A DNA stretch of 64,000 nucleotides from Gemmataceae bacterium (GTDB lineage Bacteria > Planctomycetota > Planctomycetia > Gemmatales > Gemmataceae). How positions within the stretch are numbered: position 1 is the stretch's first letter; every line of letters begins with the position of its first letter. The notes beneath the pieces were generated by a model that saw only the letters and a list, made by a program, of their open reading frames with translations, made no database searches and was not told the DNA's origin. Positions 1 through 8,767 of the stretch are shown here, piece by piece. The DNA lies in NCBI GenBank assembly GCA_901538445.1, contig LR594584.1, positions 3,693,527 to 3,757,526 of the forward strand, in the 5' to 3' direction. The position numbers and the translations under genes are program-made.

Positions 1-2371
1 TTCGACCAGATCGCCGCCTCGGTCGCTCCGCCGAGGCTGACGACGCTCGCGCCCGGGAACGCGGCCCGCACCTGGTCCGGGAGCGCCACCGGGATCCAGT
101 CGCCGGAGAGCATGACGAGCCGGAGCCGGTCCCGGCGGTCCCGCTCGAAGAACGGCGCGAGTTGCTGGAGCGCGGCCGGGGCCGAGTCCCAGATGGTGAT
201 CCCCTCGGTCCGCAGCACGCGGGCGAGCCGGGCCGGGTCGCGGAGTTCGTCCTCGGCGGCGACGCGGACCGAGCCGCCCGCCCCGAGGACCCCGAACACG
301 TCGTACACCGAGAGGTCGAAGCTCAGCGACGTGACGAACAGGAGCCGGTCCCGCGGCCCGACCTCGAACGTCGCGTTCACCCAGTCGAGGACGTTCACCA
401 CGGCCGTGTGCCGCAGCACCACGCCCTTCGGCCGGCCGGTCGAGCCGGACGTGTAGATGACGTAGCACACGTCGCCCGGCCCGCTCACCGGGTCGAGGTC
501 GCCCGGGTCCAGGGGCGCCAGGCCCGGCGCGATCTGCTCCACGCACACGCACCGCGTCTCGCCCCCGGGGAGCCGGTCGAGGAGCGCCCGCTCCGTCACG
601 ACGAGCGGCGCGCGGCTGTCGCCGAGCATGAACGCGATCCGGTCGCGGGGGTACACCGGGTCGAGCGGAACGTAGGCTCCGCCGGCCTTCAGGATGCCGA
701 GTACCGCGACGAGAGGTTCCACCGCCCGCCGCAAGCAAACGCCCACGAACGTGCCGGGCGCGACGCCCTGCGCCCGGAGGTAGCGCGCGAGGCGGTTGGC
801 CCTCTCGTTCAGCTCGCGGTACGTCACCTCGCGGCCCCCGGCGACCACCGCGACCGCGTCCGGCTGCTGGCGGGCGCGGGCCTCGAACAGGTTGTGGATG
901 CACAGGTCGCGGGGGTAGTCGCCGGCGGTCGCGTTCCACTCGCGGACGATCTGGTGCCGCTCGGTCGGGGTCATGAGGGGCAGTTCGCCGACGGCCGTGT
1001 CGGGCTCGGCACACGCGGCGGCGAGCAGAATCAGGTAGTGGTTCCCGAGTCGCTCGATCGCCGCCGCGTCGAACAGGGCGGTGTTGTACTCGATCCAGAT
1101 GGACAGGCCGCCGTCCGGTGTGTCTTCGAGGCCCATCCGCAAATCAAACATCGCCGTCCCGTTGTGGACCGGAACGTTCTCGGCCCCGAGCGGCCCGATC
1201 CGCTCGGGAACGATCGGGATGTTCTGGTACTGGAACACGACCTGGAAGAACGGCTGGCGCGACGCGTCGTGTGGGGGTTGAACGGCCCCGACGAGGGCTT
1301 CGAGGTCCACGTCGGAACCGGCGAACGCCTCGGTCCGCGTGCGGCGGGCGCGAGCGAGCACCTCGCGCACCGTCGGGTCGCCGCTCAGGTCGGTGCGGAA
1401 CACGAGGGTGTTGGTGAAGAACCCCACGGTGTCGCGGGTCTCGGGCCGCTGCCGGTTCGCCACGGGCACGCCGATGAGGAGGTCCGTCTGCCCCGTGTAC
1501 CGGTGGATGAGGGTCTGGAAGGTGGCCAGGCCAACAAGAAACCGGCTCGACGCCTCGCGAGCGGCGAGATCGTCCGCGGCGGCGACGAGGTCGCGCGGGA
1601 CGGTGAAGGTGTGGGTCGCGCCGCGGAACGTCTGGGCCGGCGGCCGGGGCTTGCTGAACGGCAGATCGACCGGCGCGAGCGGGAGCCGGAGCGCGTCCTT
1701 CCACCTTTCCAGTTGCCCCTGGAACTCGGTCGTGGTGACGTGCTCGCGTTGCCAGGCGGCGAAGTCGCCGTACTGGACCGGCAGCGGCGGCAGCACGGGT
1801 CCGCGGCCCTCGCACGCGGCCCCGTAGAACTCACCGAAGTCCCGAAAGAAGACGCCCACCGACCAGCCGTCGATGATCGAGTGGTGGAAGTTCACCCACA
1901 GGTACGACTCGCCTTCCGCGATAAGGAACAACTGTGCGTCCCACAACCGGTCCGATGCCAGTTCGAACCTGCGGCGGGACTCGGCGCTCGCCCGTTCCCG
2001 CACCGCGCCGCGCCGGTCGGCTACCGGGAGATCGCGGAGGTCGATCACGATGAAGTCGACCGGACCCGGGGGGCAACGATCTGGGAAAGCTCGCCCCCGT
2101 CGTTGACGAGTCGGGTGCGCAGCGCCTCGTGCCGGGCGACCGTTTCGCGGAGCGCGTCCCGGGCCGCGACCGGGTCGATCCGTCCCGCGAGCCGCAGGAG
2201 GAAGAAGACGTTGTACACCTCGGGGTTCGGGATGATCTGGTCCAGCATCCACAGCCGGCGCTGCCCGGCAGTCGCGGGCAGCCGGTGCCGCGGGCCGTCG
2301 AGTGGGGCAATGGGCCGCCGCGGGGGCGTGATGGGAACCGTCTCTGCGGGGCTACCCTTGAGGCGAAGCAT
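1..2371 (-). CDS. Non-ribosomal peptide synthetase, condensation + adenylation part; runs off window, frameshifted
   Basis: Read on the minus strand from an ATG at 2371, the product starts with a condensation domain (LPATAGQRRLWMLDQ near the start, active-site HHSIIDG near 1867-1888) and continues into an adenylation domain with the A3 loop YTSGSTGRPKG near 424-456. The C-terminus lies outside the window. The reading frame changes at a run of six G at 2068-2073: the upstream frame stops about 25 bases later, and adding one base restores a continuous reading (VAPPGPVDFIVIDL). This is either a real frameshift or a sequencing error in a homopolymer. C-A order is typical of an elongation module that adds one amino acid to a peptide held on a carrier protein. 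The substrate cannot be called. The start is uncertain, since another possible start lies at 2485. Confidence 0.85.
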
Positions 2372-2782
2372 GGGTCGAACTCGGCGGGGACGAGGCGGAG
2401 AGACCGCTGAGATTCGTGGGTCCGGAGCGTGGGTCTGCGGTAGGAGCGACCGGTCCCGGGCGGGGTGCCGCGGGCGGGTGATCACAGGCTGTTCCCTCGA
2501 ACCCTCCGATCGCTGCGCGGCCCCCTCGCGCGGGTCACCCCTCCGGGTGAAGCAAACAGAATTTCCGATGGGAACCTACGCGCGCGAACGGGAGCCTGAA
2601 CCAGCGAACCGTGTGCCGGCCCGGGGGCGCAAGCCGGAATATCCGCAGCACCTCCGCCACATCCGCGCCTGCTTCACTGTCATGGGTCCGACTGTGCAGA
2701 CTCCGCTCTTTTGGCGCGCCGTCTGCTTTAGGGAGCGCCGCCGTTGCACTCCGCCCCGGCAGACGTTGGGCCTGAGGACGCC
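2372..2782. other. Intergenic gap between divergent genes
   Basis: About 410 bases separate the divergently transcribed peptide synthetase and ABC exporter genes. The stretch is less G+C-rich around 2560-2720 than its flanks, as expected for a region holding two promoters, but I see no convincing -35/-10 pair, repeat or small gene in it. Confidence 0.4.
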
Positions 2783-4642
2783 ATGTTAGCCAAGCCGATT
2801 CCCGAGGTGCGCCGGTTCCGAACCGAGGTCCGCGACCTCTTTACAACGGCCCGCAAAACCTGGCGAATGCTCTCCCGTTCGCACCGCTTCTCGCTGCTCA
2901 CCGCCGTCTCGCTCATGGCCGTTGGTGGGTTCACGGCGACCGCCATCCCGCTTCTCTCGGGCAAACTCGTGGACCGCGTCGCGCACGGCATCCAGGCCGG
3001 CGAGTCCCGGGCCGTCGTGCTGGAGTCCGTCGCGTACGTCCTCTGCGCGATCGGCGCGCTCGTCCTCGTCCGCGAGTTGCTCCAGGTGCTGCGCCGCTAC
3101 CTGGTCGAGAACACCTGCACGCGGATCGAGCGGCACATGAGCGTGAAGGTGATCGCGCACATCACGCAGGCCGACCTGTCCGGGCTCACGCACGAGCGGA
3201 TCGGCTCGCTGCACGGGAAGATCTTCCGGTCCGTCGGCGGGTTCATGCGGCTCCTGCGGCTGTCGTTCCTCGACTTCTTCCCGGCCCTGCTGGTCGGCGT
3301 GTTCGCCATCACAACGGCGGTGTGGAAGGAGCCGTGGCTCGGGCTCGCGATGCTCGGCGTGATCCCCGCGTCGCTCACCCTCACCGTGTGGCAGTTGATG
3401 TCCCAGAAGCGGGTGCGGCTGAAGCTCCTGCGGGTCAACGAGGAGATGGACGGCACCGTGGTCGAGTTGCTCGGCGGGCTGGACTACGTCCGGGTCGCGA
3501 ACGCGAACGCCCAGGAACTCAAGCGGGTCGCACGGGCCGCCGAGCAGAAGCGGTCGAAGGAGCTGAAGCACCACGTCGCGATGTCGTTCTTCGGTGCCGG
3601 CAAGGCGGTCGTGGAGGGCATGTTCCACGTCGGGGTCCTGGCACTGGCCGCGTACCTCGCCATCTCGGGGAGCATCAGCTTCGGCGACATCCTCACGTTC
3701 TCCATGCTGTACCTCAGCGCGATGGCGCCGCTCAACGAGGTCCACCGGGTGCTCGACGAGGGCCACGAGGCGAGCCTCCGCGTGCTCGACCTCCAGGAAC
3801 TGCTCGCGCTGCCGCTCGACCCGTCGTTCCAGACGCCGACGCACACGGCCCCGCGGCTCGACGACACGGTCCCCGTGGTCCGCGTCGAGGGCCTGCGGGT
3901 CGAGTACGCCCTCCCCGACGGCCGCCCGGCGCGGGCGCTGAAGGGCATCGACCTGGAGATCCACGCGGGTGAGACCATCGGCGTGGCCGGCAAGTCCGGG
4001 TGCGGGAAGTCCACGTGGCTCAAGGTGCTGATGCGGTTGCTGCACCCGCGCGAGGGCCGGGTGTGGGTCATGGGCGTGCCGCTGGAGGAGGTGTCCCGGG
4101 AGACGATCAGCCACCTCATCGGGTACGTCGGCCAGAACCCGTTCGTGTTCAGCGGCACCATCGAGGAGAACATCACCTACGGGTGCCCGAAGTACCTCCC
4201 CGAGGACGTGGTGCGGGCCGCGAAGATGGCGTGCATCCACGACGAGATCGTGGCGATGCCCGACGGGTACCGCACCGCGGTCGCCGAGCGCGGGGCGAAC
4301 CTGTCCGGCGGGCAGCGGCAGCGGATCGCGCTGGCCCGGGTGTTCCTCCAGAACCCGCCGATCCTCGTGCTCGACGAGGCGACCAGCGCGCTCGACACGA
4401 TCAGCGAGCGGCAGGTCCAGCACGCGATCGGCACGGCGAGCCGGAACCGCACGGTCATCATGGTCGCGCACCGGCTCAGCACGTTCGCCGACGCGGACCG
4501 GATCTTCGTGTTCGACGACGGCCGCCTGGTCGAGACCGGTCCCTACGAGGAGCTCCTCGCCCGGGACGGACTGTTCGCCGAACTGGTCCGGGCCGCCGAA
4601 ACCAAGTCGGCCGACGCACGCTCGCCGGTCGCCGTGGGTTGA
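2783..4642 (+). CDS. ABC exporter, fused membrane and ATPase domains (MsbA/MDR-like half-transporter)
   Basis: A 619-residue half-transporter of the type that works as a homodimer to export lipids, peptides or drugs across the inner membrane. The first ~330 residues are a six-helix type 1 exporter domain. The ATPase follows, with Walker A GKSGCGKST, Q-loop region GYVGQNP, signature LSGGQRQR, Walker B ILVLDEATSALD and switch histidine in VAHRLS. The set is complete, so it should be active. I chose the ATG at 2783, preceded by TGAGGA; an in-frame TTG at 2744 with GGGAG upstream is an alternative. A strong intrinsic terminator follows at once, so it is probably transcribed alone. The substrate is unknown. 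It is divergent from the peptide synthetase, and such exporters often carry synthetase products, but that link is inference. Confidence 0.9.
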   Translation: MLAKPIPEVRRFRTEVRDLFTTARKTWRMLSRSHRFSLLTAVSLMAVGGFTATAIPLLSGKLVDRVAHGIQAGESRAVVLESVAYVLCAIGALVLVRELLQVLRRYLVENTCTRIERHMSVKVIAHITQADLSGLTHERIGSLHGKIFRSVGGFMRLLRLSFLDFFPALLVGVFAITTAVWKEPWLGLAMLGVIPASLTLTVWQLMSQKRVRLKLLRVNEEMDGTVVELLGGLDYVRVANANAQELKRVARAAEQKRSKELKHHVAMSFFGAGKAVVEGMFHVGVLALAAYLAISGSISFGDILTFSMLYLSAMAPLNEVHRVLDEGHEASLRVLDLQELLALPLDPSFQTPTHTAPRLDDTVPVVRVEGLRVEYALPDGRPARALKGIDLEIHAGETIGVAGKSGCGKSTWLKVLMRLLHPREGRVWVMGVPLEEVSRETISHLIGYVGQNPFVFSGTIEENITYGCPKYLPEDVVRAAKMACIHDEIVAMPDGYRTAVAERGANLSGGQRQRIALARVFLQNPPILVLDEATSALDTISERQVQHAIGTASRNRTVIMVAHRLSTFADADRIFVFDDGRLVETGPYEELLARDGLFAELVRAAETKSADARSPVAVG

Positions 4643-4663
4643 GCCACACAACCCGTCGCGTTG

Positions 4664-4698
4664 CCCCGCCGCGGTCACCCGCGGCGGGGTTTCTTTTT
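4664..4698 (+). terminator. Intrinsic terminator of the ABC exporter
   Basis: A 10-bp perfect G+C stem (CCCCGCCGCG paired with CGCGGCGGGG) with a six-base loop GTCACC is followed by TTTCTTTTTG. It starts 21 bases after the stop codon. This is one of the few hairpins in the window with a proper U-tract. Confidence 0.85.
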
Positions 4699-4705
4699 GT
4701 TCGGC

Positions 4706-4742
4706 TTGACACGAAACAAACGTTTGATACACTTCAAGCGTT
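4706..4742 (+). promoter_or_regulatory. Promoter and overlapping palindromic operator of the TetR gene
   Basis: A -35 match TTGACA at 4706-4711 is followed after 16 bases by TACACT at 4728-4733. The -10 sits exactly in the spacer of an inverted repeat with half-sites AACGTTTGA (4719-4727) and TCAAGCGTT (4734-4742), which match in 8 of 9 positions. TetR-family proteins bind such palindromes as dimers, so this is a good candidate autoregulatory operator that would block RNA polymerase. A shorter perfect palindrome, CAAACGTTTG, lies at 4717-4726 inside it. Binding is inferred. Confidence 0.6.
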
Positions 4743-4781
4743 CGATTAAAACATCCGTTTCATTTGGTCGATATCTCTCCC

Positions 4782-5465
4782 ATGGTCGTTGCAGCACAGC
4801 CGCCCGCGGACACCCCCGACGACGCGAACGCGCGCGAGCGGCTGCTCGCGGCGGCGCAGGAGGCGTTTGCCGAGCACGGGTTCAAGGGGGCCACGGTCCG
4901 CGACATCTGCCGCACCGCGGGGGCGAACATCGCGGCCGTGAACTACTACTTCGGCGACAAGGAGAACCTGTACATCGAGGCGGTCAAGCGGGCGCACACG
5001 TGCGCCGGGCGGATGGACACGTTCCCCGTGCCGCCCGCGGGCGCGGCGCCGCTCGACAAGCTCCGCGGGTTCGTCCGCGAGATGGTGACCCGGATGCACG
5101 CGCCGGCGAGCCCGGCCGCGATGAAGCTGATGATGCGGGAGATGGCCGACCCAGGGAAGGCGGCGCACGTGGTGGTCACCGAGTTCATCCAGCCCGCGGC
5201 GTTCGCGCTCCGCGCGATCCTCCGCGAGTTGCTCCCGCACCTCGACGAGCAGCACCTGTTGATGACCGGGTTCAGCGTGATGGGGCAGTGCCTGTTCTAC
5301 CGCCAGAACCGGCCCGTGTCGGAGCTGATCTTCGGCCGCGAGGCGGTTGCCGCGCTCGACGTCGAGTCGGTCGCCGACCACGTCGTGCGGTTCACCCTGG
5401 CGGCCCTCGGCCACGCGGAGCCGATCGGGGCGCGGGCGAAGAAACCGGGCGGTCGAAAGGTGTGA
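4782..5465 (+). CDS. TetR/AcrR-family regulator, CecR (YbiH)-like
   Basis: A 227-residue regulator. The N-terminal helix-turn-helix is clear (ARERLLAAAQEAFAEHGFKGATVRDICRTAGANIAAVNYYFGD, given here as the family motif region at about residues 18-60), and the C-terminal half resembles the ligand domain of CecR/DUF1956 proteins. The ATG at 4782 is preferred over an upstream TTG at 4764 because the family motif begins soon after it. The next three genes encode an efflux system, and in Escherichia coli CecR controls an operon with the same kind of parts (an ABC exporter plus a membrane fusion protein). It likely represses itself and the downstream genes through the palindrome at 4719-4742 and responds to the exported compound. 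Confidence 0.88.
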   Translation: MVVAAQPPADTPDDANARERLLAAAQEAFAEHGFKGATVRDICRTAGANIAAVNYYFGDKENLYIEAVKRAHTCAGRMDTFPVPPAGAAPLDKLRGFVREMVTRMHAPASPAAMKLMMREMADPGKAAHVVVTEFIQPAAFALRAILRELLPHLDEQHLLMTGFSVMGQCLFYRQNRPVSELIFGREAVAALDVESVADHVVRFTLAALGHAEPIGARAKKPGGRKV

Positions 5466-5507
5466 CGGCGGCTGTCTACCAATGTCGCAACGACAACGGA
5501 GCGTGCG

Positions 5508-6665
5508 ATGAACTGGGTCGCCTTGAAGATGCTGATGGGGGACAAGGCCAAGTACCTCGGCATCGTGTTCGGGGTCAGCTTCGCGGCCCTGCTCATGGCG
5601 CAGCAGAGCGCGATCTTCTGCGGGCTCATGCGGAACACGACGAGCCAGATCCGCGACATCCAGGGCGCGGACCTGTGGGTGATGGACAGGAACGTCCAGT
5701 TCGTGGACGACACGAAGCCGCTCTCGGAGAACGCGCTGTACCGGGTCCGGGGCGTCGAAGGGGTGCAGTGGGCCGTGCGGCTGTACAAGGGGCTCGCCCG
5801 CGCGCGGCTCGACGACGGTAACTTCCAGCAGGTGATCCTCATCGGCGTGGACGACGCGACCCTGACCGGCGCGCCGGCCGTCGAGCAGGGGAAGTTGCTC
5901 CACGGCAAGCTCGAGGACCTGCGGCGGCCCGACGCGGTCATCATGGACGAGTTCGGGTGGCGGTACCTCTACGGGGCCGAGCCGTTCGCCCCCGGCAAGA
6001 CCATCGAGATGAACGACAAACGGGCCGTGGTCGTCGGCCTCGCGAAGTGCAACCCGACGTTCCAGACGTTCCCGATCCTGTACTGCACGTACACGCAGGC
6101 GGTGAAGTACGTCCCGCAGGAGCGGAAGACGCTCACGTTCGTGCTGGCCAAGGCCGCCGACGGCGTGACCCCGGAGCAGCTCTGCGAGCGCATCGAGCAG
6201 CAGACCGGCGACCTGCGGGCGCTCACCGACGAGCAGTTCTTCTGGACGACGATCGGGTACTACCTGAAGCGGACCGGCATCCCGATCAACTTCGGCATCA
6301 CCGTGGCGCTCGGGTTCTTTGTCGGGTGCGCGATCGCCGGGCAGACGTTCTACCTGTTCACCATCGAGAACCTGAAGCAGTTCGGGTCGCTCAAGGCGAT
6401 GGGGGTGAGCAACCCCCGCCTCGTGCGGATGATCATGCTCCAGGCGCTGGTCGTCGGCACGATCGGGTACGGGCTCGGGGTCGGCGGGGCGGCGCTGTTC
6501 GGGTACGTGTTCGAGCGGGTCGTGACGAACGCGCCGCCCGCGTTCCACTTCCCGTGGCAGGTGCTCGCCCTCACGGCCGGGGCGGTGTGCGTCATCATCA
6601 CCGCGTCCGCGGCCGTGAGCCTGCGGCGGGTGCTGTTCCTCGAACCGGCCGTCGTGTTCAGGTAG
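5508..6665 (+). CDS. ABC transporter permease, DevC/FtsX-like
   Basis: A 385-residue permease with one N-terminal membrane helix (about residues 18-40), a large extracytoplasmic MacB-type domain, and three C-terminal helices beginning near residue 262. The stretch after the second helix (IENLKQFGSLKAMGVSN) is typical of the DevC group. With the following ATPase and membrane fusion protein it should form a three-part exporter that drives a substrate out of the envelope. GGAG lies 6-8 bases before the ATG. The gap to the TetR gene is 42 bases and transcription is in the same direction, so all four genes are probably one operon. Its stop codon lies within the left arm of a long inverted repeat. 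Confidence 0.9.
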   Translation: MNWVALKMLMGDKAKYLGIVFGVSFAALLMAQQSAIFCGLMRNTTSQIRDIQGADLWVMDRNVQFVDDTKPLSENALYRVRGVEGVQWAVRLYKGLARARLDDGNFQQVILIGVDDATLTGAPAVEQGKLLHGKLEDLRRPDAVIMDEFGWRYLYGAEPFAPGKTIEMNDKRAVVVGLAKCNPTFQTFPILYCTYTQAVKYVPQERKTLTFVLAKAADGVTPEQLCERIEQQTGDLRALTDEQFFWTTIGYYLKRTGIPINFGITVALGFFVGCAIAGQTFYLFTIENLKQFGSLKAMGVSNPRLVRMIMLQALVVGTIGYGLGVGGAALFGYVFERVVTNAPPAFHFPWQVLALTAGAVCVIITASAAVSLRRVLFLEPAVVFR

Positions 6666-6784
6666 TGCGGAGTGCGGAATTCGGAGTGCGGACTCACAGC
6701 AACAAATCGGGAGCTCGACCGATGACCGCTCAGCTCATGGACAAGAGTGTTCATTCCGAACTCCGCGTTCCGCACTCCGCAATT
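6663..6784. repeat. Long inverted repeat, GCGGAGTGCGGAA family, spans devC-like stop and devA-like start
   Basis: Arms at 6663-6691 and 6756-6784 pair in about 25 of 29 positions. The left arm covers the stop codon of the permease gene. The right arm is inside the next coding sequence, where it is read as [10 protein letters not shown]. The same sequence words (GCGGAGTGCGGAAC, CGCGTTCCGC) recur in the element at 30774-30858, so it belongs to a dispersed family. Confidence 0.75.
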
Positions 6785-7495
6785 GCGTTACGGGGTGTGA
6801 CCAAGGAGTTCGGCACCGGCGACACCAAGACCGTTGCCTTGGCCGACATCAACATCGACCTGCCCTATGGCGAACTGGTGCTGCTCGTCGGCCCGTCGGG
6901 GTGCGGGAAGACGACGCTCATTTCCGTCGTCGCCGGCCTGCTCGACGCAACCCGCGGCGAGGTCGAGGTGCTGGGCGAGAACCTGACCCGCATGGGCAAC
7001 GGCCGCAAGGTGCGGTTCCGCGGCGACAACATCGGGTTCGTGTTCCAGCAGTACAACCTGCTCCCGGCGCTCACGGCCGCCGAGAACGCCTGCGTGCCCC
7101 TGCTCATCGCCGGGTGGGACCGCAAGAAGGCGGTCGCGAAGGCGAAGGAGCTGCTCGCCGCGGTCGGGCTCAAGGACCGGCTCAACTCGTACCCGAACCA
7201 GCTCTCGGGCGGGCAGCAGCAGCGGGTCGCGATCGCCCGCGCGCTCGTCCACGAGCCGCGGCTGCTGGTGTGCGACGAGCCGACGGCGGCACTCGACGCG
7301 CACAGCGGCCGCACCGTGATGGACCTGATCCGCAAGGTCGCCGTGCAGCCCGACCGGGCCGTCGTCGTGGTGACGCACGACAGCCGGGTGTACGACTTCG
7401 GCGACCGCATCGTCTCGATGGCCGACGGCCGCGTCGAAAGCGTTCAGAGGACAGAGGACAGAGCGCAGGAGACAGAAGGCAGAGTACCGCACTGA
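6722..7495 (+). CDS. ABC transporter ATP-binding protein, DevA/LolD-like
   Basis: A 257-residue ATPase with Walker [11 protein letters not shown]-loop [14 protein letters not shown], signature LSGGQQQR, Walker [13 protein letters not shown] and switch histidine VVTHDSR. It is the motor for the DevC-type permease upstream. Both ends look remodelled by repeats. The first ~20 residues before [11 protein letters not shown] are partly encoded by an inverted-repeat arm at 6756-6784. The last ~18 residues, polar and rich in R, E, T and Q, are encoded by a GAGGACAGAG repeat at 7445-7495. Family members normally start near the IALRGV motif and end shortly after MADGRV. Start taken at the ATG with GGGAG upstream. 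Confidence 0.9.
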   Translation: MTAQLMDKSVHSELRVPHSAIALRGVTKEFGTGDTKTVALADINIDLPYGELVLLVGPSGCGKTTLISVVAGLLDATRGEVEVLGENLTRMGNGRKVRFRGDNIGFVFQQYNLLPALTAAENACVPLLIAGWDRKKAVAKAKELLAAVGLKDRLNSYPNQLSGGQQQRVAIARALVHEPRLLVCDEPTAALDAHSGRTVMDLIRKVAVQPDRAVVVVTHDSRVYDFGDRIVSMADGRVESVQRTEDRAQETEGRVPH

Positions 7496-7527
7496 TCCCC
7501 TGTGCTGTCACTGTCCTCTGTCCTCTG
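7445..7527. repeat. Inverted repeat, GAGGACAGAG family, across the devA-like stop
   Basis: A 17-base perfect pair, CAGAGGACAGAGGACAG at 7445-7461 and its complement at 7511-7527, brackets the stop codon at 7493-7495. Further partial copies (CTCTGTCCTC at 7531-7540) follow. Elements with the same words lie at 23740-23835 and 62866-62961. Confidence 0.75.
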
Positions 7528-7555
7528 CCGCTCTGTCCTCCAAAGGAGGCTCCCC

Positions 7556-8656
7556 GTGCTCACCCGATACCTCTTGCCCGTGCTCGCCGTCGTCGCGTTC
7601 TCGTTCGCGATGATCCAGATGACGAAGGCCCAGCAGCAGCCCCCGCCCGTGAACCCGCCGGTGGACCCGGGGAAGTCGCCGTTCGGAAAGCAGGTCGCCG
7701 GGGCCGGCATCGTCGAGCCCGAGACCGAGAACATCTCCGTCGGCACGCACGTCCCCGGCGTGGTGCGGGCCGTTCACGTCCGCGTGAACGACCGCGTCAC
7801 CCCCGGCGCGCCGCTGTTCGAGCTGGACGACCGGCAGATGGCCGCCGAACTCGCCGTGCGGCAGTCGATGCGCGACAGCGCCGCGGCGCAGCTCGCGAAG
7901 CTCGAAGCGATGCCCCGCCGCGAGGAGCTGCCCCCGCTCGAAGCGAAGGTGGAGGAGGCGAAGGCCAACGTCGAGGACAAGGTGCGGCTGTTCGAGCGGG
8001 CGAAGCGCGAGATCGACACCGGCGTCGGCTCGGGCGAGACGTTCGACACCCGGCGGATGGGCGTGGACGTGGCCAAGGCCCAGCTCCGCCGGGTCGAGGC
8101 CGAACTGGACCTGACCCGCGCCGGCGCGTGGAAGTTCGACACCGCCGTGGCACGCGCCACGCTCACCCAGGCCCAGGCCCAGGTGGACCAGACGAAGACC
8201 GAACTCGAGCGCCTGCGGGTCGCCGCACCCCGAATCCGCAAGCCCGGTGCGGACCGCTCGCGCGAACCGATCCCGTCGTCGGACCTGCTCGAGCTCCGCG
8301 TCCTCCAGGTGAACGTGCGGCCGGGGGAGTACGTCGGCGCGACGCCCGGTCAGGCGATCATCGTGCTCGGGACCGTCGGCCGGCTGCACGTCCGCGTGGA
8401 CATCGACGAGAACGACATCGCCCGGTTCAAGCCGGGTGTCGGGGGCACGGCCACGCCCCGCGGCGAACCCGGCACGCGGCTCCCGCTCTCGTTCGTCCGC
8501 GTCGAGCCGTATGTGATCCCGAAGAAGTCACTCACGGGCGGGAACACCGAGCGCGTGGACACCCGCGTCCTCCAGGTGATCTACGCCATCGACGTACCGA
8601 ACCCGACGCTCTACGTCGGCCAGCAGCTCGACGTGTCGCTCGACGCCGGCGGGTGA
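7556..8656 (+). CDS. Membrane fusion (HlyD/DevB-like) subunit of ABC exporter
   Basis: A 366-residue periplasmic adaptor. An N-terminal membrane anchor (TRYLLPVLAVVAFSFAMIQM) is followed by the split biotinyl-lipoyl domain (GVVRAVHVRVNDRVTPG and LRVLQVNVRPGEYV), a long coiled-coil hairpin between them (about residues 105-225), and a C-terminal beta-barrel. The start is set by a near-perfect ribosome binding site, AAAGGAGG at 7542-7549, six bases before the GTG at 7556; an ORF extension upstream would only translate the repeat. It completes the DevC-DevA-DevB set. No TolC-like outer membrane partner is seen in the window. Confidence 0.9.
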   Translation: MLTRYLLPVLAVVAFSFAMIQMTKAQQQPPPVNPPVDPGKSPFGKQVAGAGIVEPETENISVGTHVPGVVRAVHVRVNDRVTPGAPLFELDDRQMAAELAVRQSMRDSAAAQLAKLEAMPRREELPPLEAKVEEAKANVEDKVRLFERAKREIDTGVGSGETFDTRRMGVDVAKAQLRRVEAELDLTRAGAWKFDTAVARATLTQAQAQVDQTKTELERLRVAAPRIRKPGADRSREPIPSSDLLELRVLQVNVRPGEYVGATPGQAIIVLGTVGRLHVRVDIDENDIARFKPGVGGTATPRGEPGTRLPLSFVRVEPYVIPKKSLTGGNTERVDTRVLQVIYAIDVPNPTLYVGQQLDVSLDAGG

Positions 8657-8672
8657 CGCTTCTTCGTTCGGG

Positions 8673-8702
8673 GAACACGCCGGCCCAGCGGCCGGCGTGT
8701 TC
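8673..8702 (+). terminator. Hairpin after the exporter operon
   Basis: A perfect 13-bp stem, GAACACGCCGGCC with its complement, and a four-base loop CAGC start 16 bases after the stop codon. There is no U-tract. It is the likely 3' end of the TetR-exporter operon. Confidence 0.6.
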
Positions 8703-8767
8703 GCGCGCCCGCACCCCGGCTACACTGTCACCTCCCGCCCCGCCTCCCTTCTCCGCCGGAGCCCACC

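Noticed and set aside
162..2789. An 875-codon open frame on the plus strand
   Set aside because: It is the shadow of the peptide synthetase gene on the other strand; its protein is full of R, G and P and has no family motif, while the minus strand reads a clear condensation-adenylation protein.
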